DNA of 64,000 nt from JAWLHA01 sp041690535 (GTDB lineage Bacteria > Pseudomonadota > Gammaproteobacteria > Thiohalomonadales > Thiohalomonadaceae), in NCBI GenBank assembly GCA_041690535.1, contig JAWLHA010000019.1, forward strand, positions 4,084 to 68,083. Reading direction: 5' to 3'. The notes beneath the pieces were generated by a model. That model was not told the origin of the DNA. It was given only the letters and a program-made list of their open reading frames with translations, and did no database searches. A program made the position numbers and the translations under genes. Shown one piece after another: positions 59,300 to 64,000 of this stretch. Position 1 is the stretch's first letter; each line of letters starts with the position of its first letter.

Positions 59300-60445
59300 T
59301 CACCAGGCCAATGCCGCAAATGCGGCGAGCTGCTCAACCTGTCTCTTCAGGGCCGACACCAGACGCTCGACGTCCTCACCGGTGTTCCCACTGCCGAAGC
59401 TGACCCGTATTGCACACCGAGCAAGCTCCGCGGGCACACCCATGGCCTTCAGGACGTGACTCGGCTCGGTGTGACTGCTTCCGCACGCTGACCCGCTGGA
59501 CACGGCAATCCCCTGTCGATCCAGCCCCAGGACAAGGGTCTGTCCCTCGATGCCGGGAATGGCGAAAAATGCCGTATTGGGCAGCCGTCCGCTTTTGGCG
59601 CCGAAAACCACCGCGTGCGGCAGTTCCGTCGCCAACCTGTTTTCCAACTGCACCCTGAGTGCCGCGAGATGCCCCCGTCTCTGTTCTAATTCGCTGGCAG
59701 CTAGCTCCGCGGCCCGACCGAAGCCGACTATGGCCGCGACATTCTCCGTCCCACAACGGTAGCCGCGTTCCTGGCCACCACCGTCCACAAGGGGTGCCAA
59801 CTCCACTGCCTTGTCGACAATGAGGGCACCAGCCCCCTTGGGTCCGTAGATCTTGTGTGCCGAGAGGGTCATGAGATGGGCTCCCGACTGACAAAAATCA
59901 ACCGCGATTTTTCCCGCGGCCTGGACCGCGTCGGTGTGCAACAGAAAGCCCCTGGCCCGACACATCTCCCCGATGGGGCCCACGTCCTGAATGACGCCTG
60001 TTTCGTTATTGGCCCAGAGGACCGAAACCAGCTGCGTATCCGGGGCGAGCCGTTCCAGGGCCGAACGCTCCACGCGTCCCGCCGCGTCCACCGGCAGGGT
60101 CACCACCTCCCACCCCGCTCGCCGGAGCGCCTGGCTGGGCCCCATCACCGACGCATGCTCGATGGCGCTGACGGCCATCCGACCGGGGGACCTGCCCGCA
60201 GCCGCGCCCTTCATGGCTGCATTGTTCGCCTCGGTGCCCCCGCTGGTAAAGACCACCTGGGTTGGGTGGGCGCCAACGAGAAGCGCAACCTGCTCACGGG
60301 CCGACCCGATGGCCTCCCGTGCGTCCCGGCCGAGCGCGTGCAGGCTCGAGGGATTACCGAATCGTCCCGTGAGCCAAGGCAGCATCGCCTCCAGTACCCG
60401 CTCGTCCAACGGCGTGGTGGCGTTGTGGTCGAGATACGTCACCAC
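59300..60445 (-). CDS. Second cysteine desulfurase (NifS-like)
   Basis: A 381-aa paralogue with the same fold. YLDHNATTPLDERVLEAMLP starts it, MTLSAHKIYGPKGAGAL carries the PLP lysine, and SSGSACGSSHTEPSHVLKAMG the active cysteine. It is shorter than IscS and closer to NifS-type enzymes. Placed between iscR and iscS, it is presumably under IscR control. It may serve a second sulfur acceptor or act under other conditions. Confidence 0.92.
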   Translation of the reverse strand: MVTYLDHNATTPLDERVLEAMLPWLTGRFGNPSSLHALGRDAREAIGSAREQVALLVGAHPTQVVFTSGGTEANNAAMKGAAAGRSPGRMAVSAIEHASVMGPSQALRRAGWEVVTLPVDAAGRVERSALERLAPDTQLVSVLWANNETGVIQDVGPIGEMCRARGFLLHTDAVQAAGKIAVDFCQSGAHLMTLSAHKIYGPKGAGALIVDKAVELAPLVDGGGQERGYRCGTENVAAIVGFGRAAELAASELEQRRGHLAALRVQLENRLATELPHAVVFGAKSGRLPNTAFFAIPGIEGQTLVLGLDRQGIAVSSGSACGSSHTEPSHVLKAMGVPAELARCAIRVSFGSGNTGEDVERLVSALKRQVEQLAAFAALAW

Positions 60446-60458
60446 TGCCCGGACCGCC

Positions 60459-60941
60459 CTACTGGAAATTGGCCCTCTTTTCCTCGGCGACGGGGGACTC
60501 GGAAACCCTCCGATCCTGCCGGGCAGCCACTTCTTGCACGCCGCTGCGCTCTACCAGCTGACCGAGGTCGATGCTCTTCAGGAAGCTGTAGATCTGGCTA
60601 CTCAGGTCACACCACAATTCGTGAGTCAGGCACTGCCCGTTTTCCTGGCAGTTGCCCTTGCCCTCGCACCGCATGGCATCGACCTTCTCGTCAACGGCAG
60701 TGATGACGTCCGCCACGCATATCTCGCTGGCGGTCCGGCTCAGCCGGTAGCCCCCACCCGGACCCCGGGCGCTGTCCACAAGGCCATTCTTGCGAAGCCG
60801 GGAGAATAACTGTTCCAGGTACGACAGGGAAATGCCCTGACGCTTGGAGATGTCGGCCAACGTAATGGGACCATCCTTGTAGTGCAGTGCCAGGTCCAAC
60901 ATTGCAGTCACGGCGTAGCGACCCTTTGTCGTCAGTCTCAT
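60459..60941 (-). CDS. iscR: Fe-S cluster regulator IscR
   Basis: A 160-aa Rrf2 family repressor. The winged helix is N-terminal (MRLTTKGRYAVTAMLDLALH). The [2Fe-2S] ligands are in MRCEGKGNCQENGQCLTHEL, with C-x5-C-x5-C and the histidine three residues on. Holo-IscR represses its own operon. A matching site lies upstream at 60991-61022. Confidence 0.95.
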   Translation of the reverse strand: MRLTTKGRYAVTAMLDLALHYKDGPITLADISKRQGISLSYLEQLFSRLRKNGLVDSARGPGGGYRLSRTASEICVADVITAVDEKVDAMRCEGKGNCQENGQCLTHELWCDLSSQIYSFLKSIDLGQLVERSGVQEVAARQDRRVSESPVAEEKRANFQ

Positions 60942-60990
60942 TTGCCTTATCCCTAAATACCCAGTAGTTTGTGAGGAATCGTGATAGGTA

Positions 60991-61022
60991 AGTTAGCAAT
61001 ACCAACCAATTTAGTCAACTTT
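60991..61022 (-). promoter_or_regulatory. isc operon promoter with IscR-like site
   Basis: On the minus strand TTGACT, a 17-base spacer and TAACTT form a promoter. AGTTGACTAAATTGGTTGG within it resembles type 1 IscR sites around the -35 box. It overlaps the last codons of cysE. The match was judged by eye. Confidence 0.5.
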
Positions 61023-61836
61023 GTTTGACCTCCTCCGTCACCTTGTAGTTCCCCGGCGGGATCTCTTTCCATACGGTTTCCCCTTCGGGATCGGACTGAA
61101 TTTCGCAGGGTCCGAGAGTCGGAAGTTTGATGTCCTCCATCTCCGCCCCCATCGCCTTCATCGCTCCGCACATCTCCTCGAGCTTCTTGTCCATGGCGTG
61201 GATGTGATCGAGCATGCAGTTGATGGCACTGGCAATGGGGTCGGGCATGTCCTGGGCCGTTCCGTAGGCATCGAAACCGATCTTCTCGGCAATGGCGCGA
61301 CGCTGGCGCTCCTTGTCAGAGGTGTCGCGGCGGACGATGCGACCGGGAATGCCGACCACGGTGGCATTGGGCGGCACATCTTTGACCACGACGGCGTTGG
61401 AGCCGATGCGGCCGCCGTCACTGATGGTGATGGGACCGAGCACCTTGGCGCCGGCCCCCACGACCACGTTGGTACCAAGGGTGGGATGGCGCTTTCCCTT
61501 CTGCCAGCTCGTGCCCCCAAGGGTGACCCCGTGATAGAGGGTGCAGTCGTCGCCGATCACTGCGGTCTCCCCGATCACCACGCCCATGCCGTGGTCGATG
61601 AAAAACCGTCGGCCAATGGTTGCGCCGGGGTGGATTTCGATCCCGGTCAGCCAGCGGGCCAACGCCGAAAGCATGCGGGCCAGCCATTTCCACCCACCTT
61701 GCCAGAGCCTGTGGCTGAGTCGATGCATGAGTACGGCGTGGAGCCCGGGGTAGGAGGTGAGCACCTCGAAGACGCCACGCGCCGCCGGATCCCGCTCGAA
61801 AATGCAATTTATGTCCTCGCGCAAACGATCGAACAT
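61015..61836 (-). CDS. cysE: Serine O-acetyltransferase
   Basis: A 273-aa hexapeptide-repeat enzyme that makes O-acetylserine for cysteine synthesis. It has GIEIHPGATIGRRFFIDHGMG with the catalytic histidine, then VIGETAVIGDDCTLYHGVTLGG and HPTLGTNVVVGAGAKVLGPI. The N-terminal domain is short, of the EpsC/NifP kind, and a C-terminal extension of about 70 residues is unlike E. coli CysE. Its place before iscR links cysteine supply and Fe-S assembly. Confidence 0.9.
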   Translation of the reverse strand: MFDRLREDINCIFERDPAARGVFEVLTSYPGLHAVLMHRLSHRLWQGGWKWLARMLSALARWLTGIEIHPGATIGRRFFIDHGMGVVIGETAVIGDDCTLYHGVTLGGTSWQKGKRHPTLGTNVVVGAGAKVLGPITISDGGRIGSNAVVVKDVPPNATVVGIPGRIVRRDTSDKERQRRAIAEKIGFDAYGTAQDMPDPIASAINCMLDHIHAMDKKLEEMCGAMKAMGAEMEDIKLPTLGPCEIQSDPEGETVWKEIPPGNYKVTEEVKQS

Positions 61837-61979
61837 TCATCAATCCGCTGAAGTCGAATACCTGAGAATTGCAATAGGCTTATTCTGGCACAGAACCACC
61901 CTTGGGGAACAGGCACCGGCAGGGAATTCCCCTACGGCCAACCATCCTAATTTGATTGACCATTCCCGAGCCGATTGGG

Positions 61980-62699
61980 TCACTTCTGTCCCCCCGATTT
62001 TTTTTGCGTTTCAGTCAGGATACCCCGCAGGATGTTCAGCTCGGTACGCTCCAACCTTGCCCGGTTGAAGAGGCGCCGCAGCCGCCGCATCAGCTGCCGT
62101 GGATTTCCCGGGTCAAGAAAGTCGATCTGCACCAGCGTCTGTTCCAGATGGTCGAAAAAACGCTCCACCTCCTCGGCCGGAGCGGGCTCTTCCCCGGCCG
62201 GGTCGGGGGGCGCATGGGGGTGGCGGGCGGCCATGAACAGTTCATAGGCGATCACCTGGACCGCCGCACCGACGTTCAGGGAGCTGTAGTCTGCGTTGGT
62301 CGGGATATGGACGAGATAGTTGCACTTCTCGAGTTCGGCATTGGTCAAACCGCTGCTTTCGCGGCCGAAGATCACGGCGATCTCCCCTCTCGTTTCCGTC
62401 GCCATCTCCCCACAGCGGCGGGCATCCACCTGGGGCCAGCTGATGGTGCGGGGGCGGGCACTGGCGCCAAACACCAGGCTGCACCCCTCCAGGGCCTCCT
62501 CCAGGGTGGCGGTCACCTGCGCGGTGGCCAGGATGTCGTCCGCACCGGAGGCGCGGGCGGTCGCCTCGGCGTGGGGGAACTGCTGGGGCTTCACCAGATA
62601 GAGCCGGTTCAAGCACATGTTTTTCATGGCCCGGGCCGCCGCCCCAATGTTGCCGGGGTGGGTGGTCTCGACCAGGACGAAACGGATGTTTGGGAACAT
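61980..62699 (-). CDS. trmJ: tRNA (cytidine/uridine-2'-O)-methyltransferase TrmJ
   Basis: A 239-aa SPOUT-class enzyme for position 32 of tRNAs. VLVETTHPGNIGAAARAMKN starts the fold, FGRESSGLTNAEL and NADYSSLNVGAAVQVIAYEL form the knotted SAM site. Its position opposite suhB and upstream of cysE-iscR is the conserved gammaproteobacterial arrangement. Confidence 0.94.
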   Translation of the reverse strand: MFPNIRFVLVETTHPGNIGAAARAMKNMCLNRLYLVKPQQFPHAEATARASGADDILATAQVTATLEEALEGCSLVFGASARPRTISWPQVDARRCGEMATETRGEIAVIFGRESSGLTNAELEKCNYLVHIPTNADYSSLNVGAAVQVIAYELFMAARHPHAPPDPAGEEPAPAEEVERFFDHLEQTLVQIDFLDPGNPRQLMRRLRRLFNRARLERTELNILRGILTETQKKSGGQK

Positions 62700-62783
62700 G
62701 ATGACTGGCAGCTGTGTTTTGCGAGTGAGTCCGCGAGTCTAAAACCTGAGCGGCTAGGGAGGAACCTTTGACCAAAAAAATGG

Positions 62784-62933
62784 GTAACTATTCAGCCGTT
62801 CCACCGACCTGTCGCCTCTCCCCCGTAGGAGCCCAGCCCTCTGGGCGATTGCTGCGCGAGCTATACCGATGCAATCGCCCAGAGGGCTGGGCTCCTACGT
62901 GAGGCACTCGGGCTGTTGGGTCTGAATAGTTAC
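62784..62933. mobile_element. Repeat family R2, intact copy with 8-bp flanking duplication
   Basis: The 150-bp element has perfect terminal inverted repeats GTAACTATTCAG / CTGAATAGTTAC and a long inner palindrome (GGAGCCCAGCCCTCTGGGCG against CGCCCAGAGGGCTGGGCTCC). AAAAATGG flanks it on both sides (62776-62783 and 62934-62941). It encodes no protein and lies between trmJ and suhB. Confidence 0.87.
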
Positions 62934-63039
62934 AAAAATGGTTCACTGAGCCGTGGCTGGTCGCTGAGCTCCCTGCTAAAATACGCGCCCCGTTGGCCCC
63001 GTCCGGGGCCCCGTTCCTTTACAACCGGAGGCCGTTCCC

Positions 63040-63843
63040 ATGCATCCCATGCTGAACATCGCCGTTCGCGCTGCACGTCAGGCGGGCAATGTTATCGCGC
63101 GTTCCGTCGACCATGTGGGCGGCCTCACCGTCACCAGCAAGGCACAGAACGACTTTGTCAGCGAGGTGGACCGCGCCGCCGAGCGAGAAATCATCAATGT
63201 CATCCGCAAGGCCTATCCCGACCACGCCATTCTGGCGGAAGAGAGCGGAGAGCTGTCTGGGGCGCGGGACGAGTACCAGTGGATCATCGACCCCCTGGAC
63301 GGGACCACCAACTTCCTGCATGGCTTCCCGCAGTTCGCCGTCTCCATCGCGCTGCTGCACAAGGGGAACATCGAGCAGGCAGTGGTCTATGACCCTTCGA
63401 GCCAGGATCTGTTCACCGCCACCCGCGGCGCCGGCTCCCAGCTCAACGGGCGGCGCATGCGCGTGGCCTCGCGCAACTCCCTGGAGGGGGCTCTCGTCGG
63501 CACCGGGTTCCCATTCCGCCAACAGGAACATCTGGATGCCTACCTGGCCACCTTCAAGGCCATGTTCACCCAAGTCGCCGACATCCGACGCGCGGGTTCG
63601 GCGGCCCTTGATCTCGCCTACGTGGCCGCCGGACGACTGGATGGCTTCTGGGAAATCGGCCTCAAGCCGTGGGACATGGCCGCGGGCGCGCTGCTGATCC
63701 GGGAGGCGGGCGGCCTGGTCGGGGATTTCGCCGGCGGTCATGACTATCTCGACAGCGGCAATGTCGTCGGCGGCAACCCGAAGGTGTTCAAGGCGATCCT
63801 GCAGACCATTCACCCCCACCTGCCGCAGTCTTTGAGACGGTAG
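63040..63843 (+). CDS. suhB: Inositol monophosphatase family protein SuhB
   Basis: A 267-aa metal-dependent phosphatase, also part of rRNA antitermination complexes in E. coli. ILAEESGE, IIDPLDGTTNFLHGFP and KPWDMAAGALLIREAGG are the three metal-site motifs. An AACCGGAGG site precedes ATG. The divergent trmJ supports suhB over other IMPase relatives. Confidence 0.93.
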   Translation: MHPMLNIAVRAARQAGNVIARSVDHVGGLTVTSKAQNDFVSEVDRAAEREIINVIRKAYPDHAILAEESGELSGARDEYQWIIDPLDGTTNFLHGFPQFAVSIALLHKGNIEQAVVYDPSSQDLFTATRGAGSQLNGRRMRVASRNSLEGALVGTGFPFRQQEHLDAYLATFKAMFTQVADIRRAGSAALDLAYVAAGRLDGFWEIGLKPWDMAAGALLIREAGGLVGDFAGGHDYLDSGNVVGGNPKVFKAILQTIHPHLPQSLRR

Positions 63844-63860
63844 AAGGGCGACCTTTCGCG

Positions 63861-64000
63861 GGTCGTTGGTCGTTGGTCGTTGGTCGTTGGTCGTTGGTCG
63901 TTGGTCGTTGGTCGTTGGTCGTTGGTCGTTGGTCGTTGGTCGTTGGTCGTTGGTCGTTGGTCGTTGGTCGTTGGTCGTTGGTCGTTGGTCGTTGGTCGTT
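63861..64000. repeat. Tandem array of the heptamer GTTGGTC, running off the window
   Basis: About 20 uninterrupted, identical copies of a 7-base unit begin 17 bases after the suhB stop and continue to the last base. No variant unit is seen. A short degenerate run of the same type occurs at 34502-34535. Full length cannot be told. It is non-coding here. Confidence 0.9.

Noticed and set aside
63861..64000. Heptamer array considered as a CRISPR or telomere-like end
   Set aside because: Units are 7 bases and contiguous without spacers. The window edge is arbitrary, so it gives no evidence for a chromosome end.

Overview
The window is a GC-rich chromosomal segment that reads as a gammaproteobacterium. 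The order suhB / trmJ-cysE-iscR-(nifS-like)-iscS-iscU-iscA-hscB-hscA-fdx-iscX-ndk-rlmN-pilF-rodZ-ispG-hisS-yfgM-bamB-der is the classical gammaproteobacterial backbone, and mltF next to tadA and xseA divergent from guaB point the same way. A SoxXA-binding-protein-like lipoprotein, a sulfite-exporter-type TauE, a DsrE-type protein, rhodanese domains and arsenic genes suggest a sulfur-oxidising, Chromatiales-like organism. That taxonomic call is inference.

Layout. 0.1-3.8 kb holds a hexose-6-phosphate mutarotase, an ADP-ribosylglycohydrolase, a DksA-like zinc finger protein and a patch of broken genes (HelD-like head, SulP head fused in frame to a cation-efflux tail). 3.8-15.1 kb is an arsenic/sulfur island: SigZ-like sigma factor and ArsM behind strong inverted repeats, an ACR3 arsenite-permease remnant, a TauE operon divergent from a DsrE gene, a second ArsM, a TVP38-rhodanese fusion with a fatty acid hydroxylase, and an eight-gene overlapping arsenosugar operon (hydrolase, 42-aa ORF, TlpA, ArsS, two glycosyltransferases, two small unknowns). 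Three promoters of the island share the operator ATTCAA-N8-TTGAAT, yet no arsR-type gene lies in the window. 15.4-20.4 kb carries a four-PAS diguanylate cyclase, the 4.5S RNA, tRNA-Ser(GGA) and an Ig-like lipoprotein with calcium-loop sequences.

20.5-31.0 kb is a surface-glycan-like region (GT4, PIG-L; GT2, methyltransferase, PIG-L) split by a seven-gene copper-delivery-type operon (two NosL-type proteins, a lipoprotein thioredoxin, a MacB-type ABC transporter, unknown membrane proteins) without nosZ. 31-44 kb holds a hemerythrin, tRNA-Ser(CGA), mltF, tadA, guaA, nfo, guaB, the SoxK-like lipoprotein, xseA, an M23 peptidase and a class II ribonucleotide reductase. 44-64 kb is the conserved housekeeping block described above.

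Several families of short palindromic, transposon-like repeats occupy the intergenic spaces. One copy shows a perfect 10-bp flanking duplication, another a perfect 8-bp duplication, and one repeat is nested inside another. The window ends inside a 7-bp tandem array.
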